Shown: positions 29,819 through 39,818, counted from the first letter of the stretch. The stretch: 64,000 nucleotides of DNA from Methanobacterium petrolearium (GCF_017873625.1 NZ_JAGGKL010000007.1:87412-151411); one strand, 5' to 3'. Numbers and translations are program-made. Notes: a model not told the origin generated them from the sequence alone.

Positions 29819-31375
29819 ATGGAAATAAGGCATTCGACCTTTGCACATATCATTTTGCCAGGTCATGATATTATTACTGGTTTTAAAAATAAATGGTTAA
29901 CCCTGCTAGCACTATCTCTGGGAACCATGATGGTTCCCATCAATGCCAGTATTACCAATGTATCCCTGCCCACCATCTCCATGTTTTTTGGAGTGAGCCT
30001 GGCCACAGCCCAATGGGTGCTGATAAGTTATCTCATTACACTTTTAGGATTTGTACTTTTCTTCTCCAGACTGGGAGATTTCTGTGGGCAAGAAAGAGTT
30101 TATCTGGCTGGATTGGTTGGTTTTGTGGTAACTTCCCTACTGTGTAGTCTGTCACCATCCATTGAGGCTTTGATTGTTTTCAGGGGTTTGCAGGGACTGG
30201 CCGCTGCCATGATGATCAGTGTATCCATGGCCCTGGTACGCAGATCCTTCCCAGCCCCAGAACTGGGAAGTGCACTGGGTATATATGCAGTGGCCATTGC
30301 TGCCGGTCTGGCACTGGGGCCAGCCATAGGGGGGCTTGTTTCCAGCTTCATGGGTTGGAGAGGCATATTCCTGGTTAACCTCCCAGTGGGAATTCTGGAC
30401 TTTGTATTCTGTTTCCAGGTTTTAAAACGAAGCCAACGCCAGATAGTTAAATGGGACCTTCCTGGAACTGTACTGCAGTTTGTTTGCCTTTTTCTGGTAG
30501 TTTATACTCTGAATCTTGTGGAAAATGGTGATTTCACCCAGGCAGTTATTACTGGGGTTCTGGCCATCACCACACTTTTAGGTTTTGTGTATCAGGAGTT
30601 ACGCTGCCAGAATCCAGTGCTTAAACTGGATTTATTCCAAAACCATACATTCACAGCCTTTACCCTTAGCCTGCACTTTAACTACATATGTATGTACATG
30701 ATGTTCTTTGCAGTGCCCTTCTATCTCCAGAAGGTTCTCTATCTAGATTCTGGAACCACTGGATTAGTTTTAACAGCTTCACCCATTATAATGATGGCAG
30801 TATCACCCCTGAGTGGGATGGTGGCTGATCGTTTCGGTTCCAGAACCCCTGCTTTCCTGGGTTCAATGGTATCAGCACTGGCACTGCTTTCCATGACCCA
30901 GTTAACAGTCAACTCCAGTGCCTGGGATGTTTTTTTCTCCCTGGCTATGCTGGGATTGGGAGCAGCCCTGTTCCAGTCACCCACCAACCGTACTCTGATG
31001 AGTCAACTACCCTTAGAAAAGGCTGGTGAAGCTTCAGGAATTATTGCCACCACCAGGAATCTGGGTATGGTGTTTGCAGTGTGCTATGCTGGTCTTCTGA
31101 TACACCTGGCCATAGCCCCGGATATGATGCACTCTGCACACCTGGCTGGTCAGGCAGCTGTGGATCTTACCAGTGGCCTGCATCTGGTGGTGTTATTAGG
31201 TGCAATTTTAAGTGTGAGCATGGCATTCCTATCCCTGGTTGGACTTAAAAACAAGAGAAAAACCATGGTTAAGTATGAAAAGGTGGCGGTGGAAAAAACC
31301 ATCAAGGTGGAAAAAAGGGTGATTGGTACCATAAGCAGTGCAGTTATGGTGATGGGAAGTTATCACTCTAAATAG
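29819..31375 (+). CDS. MFS multidrug exporter, DHA2 (14-helix) type
   Basis: The protein has 518 residues and about 14 membrane helices. DHA2 signatures are 'NASITNVSLPTISMFFGVS' in helix 1, motif A-like 'FSRLGDFCGQERVY', 'ALGIYAVAIAAGLALGPAIGG' (motif C) and 'GMVADRFGSRTPAFLG' in the second half. Family members extrude drugs, detergents or dyes in exchange for protons. A basic cytoplasmic tail (KKRKTMVKYEKVAVEKT) is unusual. The gene ends inside the first unit of a 23-bp tandem repeat. Confidence 0.9.
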   Translation: MEIRHSTFAHIILPGHDIITGFKNKWLTLLALSLGTMMVPINASITNVSLPTISMFFGVSLATAQWVLISYLITLLGFVLFFSRLGDFCGQERVYLAGLVGFVVTSLLCSLSPSIEALIVFRGLQGLAAAMMISVSMALVRRSFPAPELGSALGIYAVAIAAGLALGPAIGGLVSSFMGWRGIFLVNLPVGILDFVFCFQVLKRSQRQIVKWDLPGTVLQFVCLFLVVYTLNLVENGDFTQAVITGVLAITTLLGFVYQELRCQNPVLKLDLFQNHTFTAFTLSLHFNYICMYMMFFAVPFYLQKVLYLDSGTTGLVLTASPIIMMAVSPLSGMVADRFGSRTPAFLGSMVSALALLSMTQLTVNSSAWDVFFSLAMLGLGAALFQSPTNRTLMSQLPLEKAGEASGIIATTRNLGMVFAVCYAGLLIHLAIAPDMMHSAHLAGQAAVDLTSGLHLVVLLGAILSVSMAFLSLVGLKNKRKTMVKYEKVAVEKTIKVEKRVIGTISSAVMVMGSYHSK

Positions 31376-31463
31376 GTAAGAACAGTTTATCTACATGGGT
31401 AAGAACTGTTAATCTACATGGGTAAGAACTGTTAATCTAAATGGGTAAGAACTGTATAATTCC
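31368..31463. repeat. 23-bp tandem repeat spanning a stop codon
   Basis: Four units of 'tctaca tgggtaagaactgttaa' have 'ggtaag' at 31375, 31398, 31421 and 31444, an exact 23-bp period. The first unit (tctaaataggtaagaacag) contains the TAG stop of the MFS exporter. The units are nearly identical, so the expansion looks recent. Confidence 0.88.
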
Positions 31464-31574
31464 CATCAGGATAACTAATTAGATTTTAACAATTCTATTG
31501 GATTCTAACAAATAATACACCTTTTTAAATAATATACCTTTTTTTTTGGTGATAAAATTCACAATCGATTTTAA

Positions 31575-32030
31575 ATGATGGTGAAGACATTCCTAGATCT
31601 AAGGAAGGTGAACATTTTGACTGGGAAAAATTTGGTTGTTTCTACATTATTTTTAATTTTGATATTGCCGTTTTTTAGTGGAGTTTTTGGAGCAGATAAT
31701 ACTGTTAACAACAATACAGACGAAATAGGTGACGATGCAGCTACTACCGGGATCATGATTCAGGAACTATCTGAAAACCCGGTGGTTGGTAATGTTTCTG
31801 ATGTTAATAAAAAAGTTATTAACCAAGTATCCAATCAACCAATTGTTCAACAAACTTACAACACTATCACACCTTATGTTCAGCCAGCTGTATCTAATGC
31901 GAACTTGTACCTGTCTTTTGCACAGCAACAGGGAATACTTTTTGCTAATATGGTAAATAACCAGCAGCAAAGCTTTATGATATCTCAAGCAGCAACTGTT
32001 GAGTCTGTTCAACAGATTTTTGGCTTTTAA
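31575..32030 (+). CDS. Secreted Gln/Asn-rich protein, unknown
   Basis: This 151-residue ORF starts at ATG-ATG 31575. The N-terminal signal segment (LVVSTLFLILILPFFSGVFG) is followed by A-D, a likely cleavage site. The mature part is Asn/Gln/Val-rich (NQVSNQPIVQQTYNTITPYV, QQQGILFANMVNNQQQSF) with no cysteine and no known domain. It is a likely envelope or secreted protein. I see no strong ribosome site, so the exact start is less certain. Confidence 0.6.
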   Translation: MMVKTFLDLRKVNILTGKNLVVSTLFLILILPFFSGVFGADNTVNNNTDEIGDDAATTGIMIQELSENPVVGNVSDVNKKVINQVSNQPIVQQTYNTITPYVQPAVSNANLYLSFAQQQGILFANMVNNQQQSFMISQAATVESVQQIFGF

Positions 32031-32197
32031 TAACATATTCTGCCAGCACTTCAAGCGGCATGGGGAGATGTTTACTTTGTGAATAATTCAGGATCTGTGT
32101 TTATTCAGGATCTGTGTTTTAAAATTTTCGTTCTGTAAGTATTGGGGAAAATATTAATATGTCCCGCTATTTTATTTCAGTTAAAGGTGATTTAAAA

Positions 32198-32983
32198 ATG
32201 ATAAAACACAGTATTGTTGGTAACGCTATGCAGATGCTTATAACTGAACTATCCCCTAATGATGAAGTGTACGGGGAATCTGGTAAATTCTTATGGAAAA
32301 CTTCCAACGTGGATATGGACACACGATTTGGAACCCAGAAACACGAGGGGAAGAGTTTCCTGGATAAAGCTATTGGTACAGCTATTGATGTGGGTAAAAG
32401 AAGCCTGGCCGGAGAAGGTGTGGCATTTGTACATTTTTCACCCATGGGTGGAGATGGGAAGGTGGCCTTTGCTCAGATGATCCCAGGGGAGATAACCGCC
32501 CTGGAACTGGACGGATCCAGGGAATTGTTTGTTCAGTCTGATGGGTTACTGGCTGCCGAGAGCACCATAGACTTTAACATAGCATTAACTAAGCGTTTGG
32601 GGGCTGGTGCTTTTGGTGGTCAGGGTTTTATCCTGGAAAGATTTTCAGATAAGGGGACACTGTTTATTGGATCCTGTGGGAATTTCATGGAACTTAACCC
32701 AGCAGACTATGGGGGAACCCTACACGTGGACACTGGCTGTCTGGTGGCCTTTGAAGATAGCGTTGATTATGACATAGAATTCATTGGTGGTCTGGATAAG
32801 AAAGGATTGAAAAACATTGTCTTTGGTGGAGAAGGAATATTCTTCGCCAAACTGACTGGAAATGGAAAAGTATGGATCCAGTCCATGAATGTGTACTCCC
32901 TTTCTAAGACCCTCTTCAAGTACTCTGGTCAGAGATCTGCAGAGGACCGCACTGACCTGGGTGGATTGTTGAGTAATATTTAA
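32198..32983 (+). CDS. TIGR00266 / AIM24 family protein
   Basis: From ATG 32198, with AGGTGA 7 bases upstream, the protein has 261 residues. It shows the TIGR00266/AIM24 pattern: 'KHSIVGNAMQMLITELSPND', 'VYGESGKFLWK', 'GEITALELDGSRELFVQSDG' and 'GTLHVDTGCLVAFEDSVDYD'. The fold is a double-stranded beta-helix related to tubby-like/AIM24 proteins. The archaeal and bacterial members have no settled function; membrane association is often proposed. The longer frame from 32159 lacks a ribosome site. Confidence 0.88.
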   Translation: MIKHSIVGNAMQMLITELSPNDEVYGESGKFLWKTSNVDMDTRFGTQKHEGKSFLDKAIGTAIDVGKRSLAGEGVAFVHFSPMGGDGKVAFAQMIPGEITALELDGSRELFVQSDGLLAAESTIDFNIALTKRLGAGAFGGQGFILERFSDKGTLFIGSCGNFMELNPADYGGTLHVDTGCLVAFEDSVDYDIEFIGGLDKKGLKNIVFGGEGIFFAKLTGNGKVWIQSMNVYSLSKTLFKYSGQRSAEDRTDLGGLLSNI

Positions 32984-33065
32984 GGGATAAAACTTTCCCT
33001 ATTTCTTCTTTTAAAAAAAACTATGGATCAGTGCCGCCTTTTTTATCAATTACCGTGTTTATTAA

Positions 33066-33521
33066 CTAATTAACCAGTGATTTTTTAACACTTTCCAGAT
33101 CATTTTTAATCCGGGTTAAAGTATGTTTAGTTCCGGACATGCGGCCGAACATAACTCCTGCGGTGATGCTGACGATAATACCCATGTAAGTGGTTCCATC
33201 TGTCCAGTAACCTACTACAATGGTTCTGGTGATAATGAAGATAATGTACAAAATGAATATGATGGCACCAATCCAGTCCATGTTACTTACCACCTGGTTG
33301 GTTTCCTCATCCCAACTTAAGTGGTACATACGGCTTACTATGATCCCCACACCTACACCTAGGATGATACTGGTAACTGCGTATATTATGTTAAAACCGT
33401 TAATAACCACTTCGTAAACGGTAGCAGCAAATAGTACAATGGATATGATGGTTAATATTCTAAGCCGGGTGAATACGCGTTTGTCCAGAAATTCTCTTGA
33501 ATTTGTTTTCTTGGGAGTCAT
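33066..33521 (-). CDS. Four-helix membrane protein, unknown
   Basis: The 151-residue protein has four predicted transmembrane helices at about residues 22-42, 47-64, 83-105 and 112-128. A charged loop sits between helices 2 and 3 (SWDEETNQVVS), and both termini are basic and probably cytoplasmic. There are no catalytic or transport motifs. The C-terminal tail 'RIKNDLESVKKSLVN' could form a short coiled coil. Confidence 0.7.
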   Translation of the reverse strand: MTPKKTNSREFLDKRVFTRLRILTIISIVLFAATVYEVVINGFNIIYAVTSIILGVGVGIIVSRMYHLSWDEETNQVVSNMDWIGAIIFILYIIFIITRTIVVGYWTDGTTYMGIIVSITAGVMFGRMSGTKHTLTRIKNDLESVKKSLVN

Positions 33522-33688
33522 AGAACAAGCCTGTCAGTGTCATTTATAATGTTTAATCTGTTTTTACTGATATTTATTATAATATATATTATTGTGGTGT
33601 AGACATGAGTTCATTTTCACTCCTGAAACATCCTTTATCAAGTGTAAAATAAAATTTCTACGAAAAATTTGAAAGATTTATGAATAAT

Positions 33689-33955
33689 TCACTTTAAATA
33701 TACATTATCATGATGTTGATATTTCAAAAAGAGAATGTAATGTCCTGATTCGTTGATTTCATAAATCAAAACATATGAACCAATATGGGCCCGACGACTT
33801 CCAGACAGATCTCCCCTTAATGGTTTATAATGGTAAGGATTTTCTATGATTTGACCTATCTTTTTTTCAACATTCAAATAGTGTTGTCTATCCTTTTTCT
33901 CCAGTTTTTTAAGAAGACGCTTAATATCTAGAGAAAGATAAATATCATAAGACAT
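33689..33955 (-). CDS. RelE/ParE-family toxin
   Basis: This 88-residue protein fits the RelE/ParE superfamily of mRNA-cleaving or gyrase toxins: 'YDIYLSLDIKRLLKKLEKKD' at the start, 'NPYHYKPLRGDLSGSRRAHIGSYVLIYEI' (basic core and the conserved R...Y/I pattern) and a strand-rich end. Its ATG lies two bases after the stop of a 57-residue upstream ORF, the usual antitoxin-toxin order. The archaeal RelE active-site basic residues are present in number, but I cannot tell whether mRNA is the target. Confidence 0.85.
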   Translation of the reverse strand: MSYDIYLSLDIKRLLKKLEKKDRQHYLNVEKKIGQIIENPYHYKPLRGDLSGSRRAHIGSYVLIYEINESGHYILFLKYQHHDNVYLK

Positions 33956-33957
33956 GT

Positions 33958-34131
33958 TTATTCTGAAATATCTTTATGCATGTCTTTTAAAGATTTATAA
34001 ACAACATATTTTCCTGATTTAACTTCATTGCGAACTTTTTCAAGTTCTTCTTTAAATTCAGGTGAAATTTCTTTTTCCTGGATTTTGTTATTTTCTTTTG
34101 GTGATTTTAAAGCAGGATATGAATGTGCCAT
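33958..34131 (-). CDS. Antitoxin partner of the RelE-type toxin
   Basis: A 57-residue ORF runs from ATG 34131 and ends two bases before the toxin ATG. It reads MAHSYPALKSPKENNK at the N-terminus, then a charged helix 'PEFKEELEKVRNEVKSG' and 'KYVVYKSLKDMHKDIS'. Short, acidic, helical and directly upstream of a RelE-type gene, it matches the organisation of archaeal RelB-like antitoxins. The N-terminal part may be the unstructured or DNA-contacting segment. Confidence 0.75.
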   Translation of the reverse strand: MAHSYPALKSPKENNKIQEKEISPEFKEELEKVRNEVKSGKYVVYKSLKDMHKDISE

Positions 34132-34303
34132 TTTCTATCTCCATTAGTTTTTATGTGGGTCAAAGAATATAATTGTTAATAATATTAAGTCAGATAATAG
34201 TATTAATAGTTATCTGTAAAATTAAATCATTCTTTTTTTTCTGAATAAAAAAGAATTAATGGAAAATTGGCTTTTTTTGGAGCTTTTGGCAGGGTGAAAG
34301 GCT

Positions 34304-35410
34304 TCATCCTTTAATTCCGAAGAGGAATCTAACTCCTTTGATCCTTCTAACCACTTCAATGGTGGCGATGGTGAACACGAAACTCAGGCCCATGATTAGG
34401 ACTACCTGTATAGCCATGAGGTTGGGTATCCAGTTTATGATGTAGTAGGCAAACAGGTTGATCCAGACTATGTGGAAGATGTATATAGGGAAGGATACTG
34501 CAGATAGATACAGTGTTTTGGGGTTTTTGAATTCCATGTAATGTTTACCCATTCCCATCACCCCTAAAACTCCCAGCCACATGATGGCGTTTTCAAATAG
34601 TTTTAATAAAAACATGACTATGAGTGAGCTGATTGTCAGGGTGGAGGTTGTGGCAGTGGTTGTTGTAGAGCCTATGCCCGGCACAACCATCAACAGATAG
34701 ATGATGGTTATAACCAGGAAGCTGGTGAATAGTGGCCATCTTCTATCCTCCAGTTTTTTCTGGATCCTGTCATCAGATAACAGGAAGTATCCGAAGAGGA
34801 AGAGTAATAAGAATTGTATGATGCTTTTTTCAGGATACAGGTTGAGGAAGAAACTTCCCAGTGCCAGGGGGATGATGAGTAACAACAATTTAGGCAAGGT
34901 CACCTTTTCTATGGGGATCTTCCATGTTCCGTTTTTGTATTTCATTATGATGGGCAGTGCCAGCAGCGAGATGATAAATAAGTATAACAGGAACCATAAT
35001 GGTCCTAAAAGTAGTCCTACTTCCAGGTAATATGGCCAGTTACCAAAAAAACTCAGCCAGAAAGTCAGGAAGCTTCCAGTGTACCCATTGAATAGGTAGC
35101 CAAAATAGACACTTACTGGTATAACCAGGATAACTCCAGCCACTGTGGGGAGGAGTAGTTTGGATATTCTTTCTTCCAGGTATTGCTTTGCATCCCTCCG
35201 TTTCAGGGAATAAAAGGTGGCTATTCCAGCAATTGCAAAGAGCAGTTGCATGAACCAGGGTGCAAAAGTTAGAATGAATGTATTGGCTATTACTGAGTTG
35301 GCAGCATGGAAGTAATATGATCCAACGCTACTGTAGATGAGTAACACATGATAGGGGAATAATATTAAAATTATAAGCCAGCGTAGATTATCAAGATAAT
35401 ATTTTCTCAT
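34304..35410 (-). CDS. Membrane acyltransferase, acyltransferase-3 family
   Basis: The 368-residue integral membrane protein has about ten helices and the acyltransferase-3 (OafA/YrhL-like) opening 'YYLDNLRWLIILILFPYHVL', with the conserved His for acyl transfer. The following 'TFAPWFMQLLFAIAGIATFYSLKRRD' and a late 'FPIYIFHIVWINLFAYYI' (typical Y-x-x-H) also fit. Such enzymes O-acetylate sugars or cell-envelope polymers. GAGGAGA precedes the ATG. The substrate is unknown. Confidence 0.88.
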   Translation of the reverse strand: MRKYYLDNLRWLIILILFPYHVLLIYSSVGSYYFHAANSVIANTFILTFAPWFMQLLFAIAGIATFYSLKRRDAKQYLEERISKLLLPTVAGVILVIPVSVYFGYLFNGYTGSFLTFWLSFFGNWPYYLEVGLLLGPLWFLLYLFIISLLALPIIMKYKNGTWKIPIEKVTLPKLLLLIIPLALGSFFLNLYPEKSIIQFLLLFLFGYFLLSDDRIQKKLEDRRWPLFTSFLVITIIYLLMVVPGIGSTTTTATTSTLTISSLIVMFLLKLFENAIMWLGVLGVMGMGKHYMEFKNPKTLYLSAVSFPIYIFHIVWINLFAYYIINWIPNLMAIQVVLIMGLSFVFTIATIEVVRRIKGVRFLFGIKG

Positions 35411-35642
35411 TTTACGTCTCCTCTAATTAAAGAAATGATTGATATCATAGATAAATATAGAACAATATTTTACTCTAGATTGGGAGTTGTTACGCCTCCT
35501 TAAGTAGAGTAATGTGTTATTTATGGAATATCTTCTAAAGTTTAATATATTTATTGTTAAATGAGAAACAAGTTCTTGACCACTATTTAATAAGCTCCAT
35601 TGTAATATTTTTCTTAGCACTATAATAGAATAGGAGAATAAA

Positions 35643-36010
35643 ATGAGAAAAAAAGTTTCTAACTGGTGAAAACAGGCACGGAAAGATTTTGAAAGTATTG
35701 CTGCTTTTTTATCTCAACAAGCTGCTGAAAAAGCATTGAAAGCTCTTTTTATATGTAAATTAAAGGATTTCATCGGAAACCCCCATTCATTACTTCGCCT
35801 GGGTAAAGATGTGGATATTCCCTCAGATTATCATCATGGATTTTAGAAAGCTTAATCCTAGAAAGCTTAATCCAGATTTCATATTAACCCGGTATCCTGA
35901 TGTTTGCCTATGGAGTTGCCTATGAATTTCATGATAAGAAAATCGTCCAGGAAAAGGTTTTAATAGCAGAGAAGGTGATTAAATGGGTGGAGAAGGAATT
36001 TAAGATATAA
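35643..36010 (+). pseudogene. Decayed HEPN-domain gene
   Basis: The plus strand carries recognisable pieces of a HEPN protein in more than one frame: 'MRKKVSNW' then a stop, 'KQARKDFESIAAFLSQQAAEKALKAL', 'GNPHSLLRLGKDVDIPSDY', 'NPDFILTRYPD', 'VAYEFHDKKI' and 'IAEKVIKWVEKEFKI'. The order matches intact methanogen HEPN proteins (QQAAEKALKAL, TGHSL, TRYPD, VIKWVE). It contains an in-frame TGA after codon 8, an apparent deletion near 'FESIAAF', and frameshifts around a local duplication (agaaagcttaatcc at 35855 and 35869). HEPN genes normally pair with a nucleotidyltransferase antitoxin; none remains here. Confidence 0.8.
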
Positions 36011-36236
36011 AAGATTTTCTGGATAAAATTAGATCAGAGTTTAATCTTTAATTTAAGTTTATCAAAGATAGGGGCGAATTCGGGATTGATAACAATACGT
36101 GATTTTAGGTAATATCCTGGTTTAACTATCTGTTCTTGATAATCATTAAATTTGATGTTGATTAATTTAATTACTAGTGAAATATTGATGATTACCATCT
36201 GTTGATGATTACATCTGAAAATTAGGAGATGAGAAT

Positions 36237-37571
<1,335 letters not shown>

Positions 37572-37645
37572 TAACTATATATATTCAGTTAAGTAAGATA
37601 CTTAAAAAATTCACATATGGAGTTTGCAGCCATTTCACTGGTTTA

Positions 37646-37807
37646 TCAACGTGTAAATCTAAGTTCAACACAGCATGGTTCTAATTCCAGGGCTATTTCT
37701 TTTATTAAATCAACATTTTTCATCTTTTTTTGGTTTAGAATATATTTAGGGATATAGGCATGATCTAAGTAAGGATCAAATTTAATTTTGATCCAAGTCA
37801 AGATCAA
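37646..37807 (-). pseudogene. 3' fragment of a second NERD-type gene
   Basis: The minus strand encodes about 53 codons ending 'KEIALELEPCCVELRFTR' and a stop. This parallels the end of the NERD protein at 38880-39323 ('GRAALELEPNCVELTFVK'); the preceding 'YIPKYILNQKK' matches 'VTDYILKGKK'. DNA identity is also visible (aagttcaacaca and ggttctaattccagggc occur in both). No NERD catalytic part precedes it, so it is the truncated remnant of a duplicate. The rest of 37572-37915 shows only a GGATCAAA/TTTGATCC hairpin near 37773-37794. Confidence 0.75.
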
Positions 37808-37915
37808 TTAATGGTTTTTTAAGATTTTTAAAAAAAATGGATGAATATTAAGAATTCATTACCTTAATTAAATATGAATAACTCATAATTGTGCTGATAG
37901 AACCGCCTAGATTTT

Positions 37916-38293
37916 TTAATCATTAATTGCAATTAATCTTTCTCTAATAAAAGTTAGAACTGTTTTAATAGCGTTTTTTGGTTCTTTTTCTATTCTACTT
38001 TCGGTAACAGTTTCATCATTTCCTGCATGGAAGTGATGAGGAAACGTTTCAAGATGTTTATGGTCAGGTGCATTATCCCAACGGTTAATTAAACCTCTTT
38101 TGCTACGTTGCTCCCAATGGTAAGAATAGTCCCCTTCCTTAGAAAGCCAAATATCTAGAAATGTCCCATCTTTGATGTATAATCTTAATTTGTTTGGATT
38201 AGAAGTTTTACCTCCTAAAAGTCGATTAAAAACAACAATATCTCCAAATTCATTTTCAGCAATTTCTACAAGAGAAAGGTAGATCTGGAGCAA
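37916..38293 (-). CDS. TumE-like toxin (DUF6516 type)
   Basis: This 125-residue protein carries the signature of the TumE/DUF6516 family: 'KLRLYIKDGTFLDIWLSKEG', 'YSYHWEQRSKRGLINRWDNAP' and 'FPHHFHAGNDETVTESRI'. The start is TTG 38293 with GGTGA at 5 bases. That GGTGA overlaps the stop of the upstream gene, so the pair is translationally coupled. TumE proteins are toxins of a type II toxin-antitoxin system. The clustered Trp/His/Arg residues are the likely active site. Confidence 0.75.
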   Translation of the reverse strand: MLQIYLSLVEIAENEFGDIVVFNRLLGGKTSNPNKLRLYIKDGTFLDIWLSKEGDYSYHWEQRSKRGLINRWDNAPDHKHLETFPHHFHAGNDETVTESRIEKEPKNAIKTVLTFIRERLIAIND

Positions 38294-38297
38294 TTAA

Positions 38298-38576
38298 TCA
38301 CCGGATTTCATTTAATTTATCTTCAAGTTCTTCCCGGTATTTTTCCTTATTTTTCCAGGTGATATAATCCTCCCAGGCAGGATGACTGGCAATTGCTTTA
38401 GATTCTATTAGCTTGTAAAGGTCTTCCTTGCTGGCTACATCGTACTTCTCACGCATGTCTGCGATTTCCATTTCAGATAGTCTGATCTCCTTTTCAAGGA
38501 AAGCCAGCATACCCCTGGCTATTAGTTCTTCCTGTGAGATGTTAACAATTTTACCCACTTCTTTAAGGGTGTCCAT
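38298..38576 (-). CDS. Probable antitoxin of the TumE-like toxin
   Basis: The 92-residue helical protein ends four bases before the toxin start. Its N-terminal part (EVGKIVNISQEELIARGMLAF) could be a small DNA-binding or dimerisation helix pair. The rest is charged and helical (REKYDVASKEDLYKLIESK, KYREELEDKLNEIR), suitable for wrapping a toxin. The role is inferred from gene order; I recognise no antitoxin family by sequence. A TATA-like 'aaaaaatatatgtttaaat' lies about 50-65 bases upstream. Confidence 0.7.
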   Translation of the reverse strand: MDTLKEVGKIVNISQEELIARGMLAFLEKEIRLSEMEIADMREKYDVASKEDLYKLIESKAIASHPAWEDYITWKNKEKYREELEDKLNEIR

Positions 38577-38879
38577 GTTCCTTCCTCTAAAATACTATGT
38601 TCTGTCTTATAGATTATTTTTGTAAATTTAAACATATATTTTTTAGGCGAGAAGATTGAAAGAGTAATCTGCTCTAGTAATAAGTTTTAGTAGAAATGCT
38701 TCCGACAATTTCCGGCATGAAGGGGATTAGATCATAATTGCATGTAATCCAATAAACAAGTTTTATATTTGCCTAATAATAAGGATTGAAGGCTTTAGAA
38801 TAATGAGAAATGAATAAATCAGTGAATTCTACCTCTCTAGAAAACATTATTTAAATATTCGAAAAGAAGGATGAATATG
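38577..38879. other. Intergenic, no gene seen
   Basis: This AT-rich spacer holds the TATA-like element of the TumE operon near 38627-38643 (minus strand). I see no credible reading frame or RNA. Confidence 0.5.
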
Positions 38880-39323
38880 TTATTTTACAAAGGTAAGTTC
38901 AACACAATTGGGTTCTAATTCCAGGGCAGCTCTTCCCAGTAAATTCATATTTGCTTCTTTTTTTCCCTTAAGTATATAGTCAGTGACTGTTTGAGGTAGT
39001 AAAACTTTATAGGTTTGGGGTGTCTGCAGGACTTTAAAATCAGGGCAGATGAAGGCGACCAGTGATGTTATCCAAGTGTTTTTTGTGGAAATACCTTTCT
39101 CATTCAGGAAATTAATAAGATGTACTGTGTTTCTCCGGACCTGGGTTCCAGGATTGTTTTTGAGTTTCTTATATTTTCCGTGTTTGTGGTACAGCCATTC
39201 GTTGCCTTTTATGCGGTAACTTCCACTGTAGTTTTTGGTTTCTATGACGTATATGCCAGTGGGTCCAATTACAACATGATCAATGTTACCTCTTTTTCCA
39301 GGTAAGTTCACATCGTTATACAC
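38880..39323 (-). CDS. NERD (nuclease-related) domain protein, N-terminally short
   Basis: The frame gives 147 residues from GTG 39323. It has the NERD core 'NDVNLPGKRGNIDHVVIGPTG' followed by 'IYVIETKNYSGSYRI'; the D...ExK residues (D-HVV...E-T-K) match the PD-(D/E)XK-related nuclease site. A family-specific tail follows. The usual leading GxxGE helix of NERD proteins is missing. Translation in frame further upstream runs through three palindromic decamers until a stop, so the 5' end may be truncated or disrupted. NERD proteins are thought to act on DNA. Confidence 0.72.
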   Translation of the reverse strand: MYNDVNLPGKRGNIDHVVIGPTGIYVIETKNYSGSYRIKGNEWLYHKHGKYKKLKNNPGTQVRRNTVHLINFLNEKGISTKNTWITSLVAFICPDFKVLQTPQTYKVLLPQTVTDYILKGKKEANMNLLGRAALELEPNCVELTFVK

Positions 39324-39340
39324 TATATTCTTAACCAGAC

Positions 39341-39370
39341 TTACCGGTAATTGCCGGCAATTGCCGGCAG
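39341..39370. repeat. Three tandem self-complementary decamers
   Basis: TTACCGGTAA, TTGCCGGCAA and TTGCCGGCAG stand head to tail with a 10-base period. The first two are perfect palindromes and the third is one base off. They lie 18-47 bases upstream of the NERD frame's first start codon. Confidence 0.85.
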
Positions 39371-39521
39371 TTGGATAATGTAGAACTAATAGAAGAATAC
39401 ATTATTTCCTAAACATAAACAGCACACATCTTAATTATTATAGTATACAATTTCTCACTAAACTCAGGAAATCTTAGTTTTGGTTTACAATCCCTTTTTC
39501 CACCAATGTTATTGTAATAAA

Positions 39522-39818
39522 TTAATCTTGCAGTATACATAATTCACTTTTTAGATTTCCTTTTTTACAATTTGGGCATTTGACAGTAATATTATCAGGA
39601 AATAATAAAAATACATCACGCGATCCACATTCAGGACACTTATTTTCCATATCTTTACCATTTTTACGTTGCCATACTTTAACAATCTTTTGACAATTTA
39701 AACAATACAACTCATTGGAATAATCTGAATTGTTGTAACAAACACTCTTTACAAAGTTATCTGAAGTAGTAACACAAAAAGAGCAATTATCACATTGAAT
39801 TTTGTTTACAGAACCCAT
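39522..39818 (-). CDS. Multi-zinc-ribbon protein
   Basis: This 98-residue protein has ten or more cysteines arranged as successive CxxC pairs: 'CDNCSFC', 'LYCLNCQKI', 'CPECGSRD', 'VKCPNCKKGN' and a final 'ELCILQD'. This implies two or three zinc ribbons. GAGGTGGAAA precedes the ATG. It may be an adaptor that binds nucleic acid or protein. It is the last gene downstream of the PIN/AlbA_2 cassette on the same strand. Confidence 0.7.
   Translation of the reverse strand: MGSVNKIQCDNCSFCVTTSDNFVKSVCYNNSDYSNELYCLNCQKIVKVWQRKNGKDMENKCPECGSRDVFLLFPDNITVKCPNCKKGNLKSELCILQD

Noticed and set aside
29643..29846. Minus-strand 67-codon frame
   Set aside because: AT-rich promoter DNA upstream of the MFS gene; composition of chance translation.
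39341..39370. Palindromic decamers as a CRISPR-like array
   Set aside because: Units are 10 bases with no spacers, so not CRISPR; no cas genes are present in the window.
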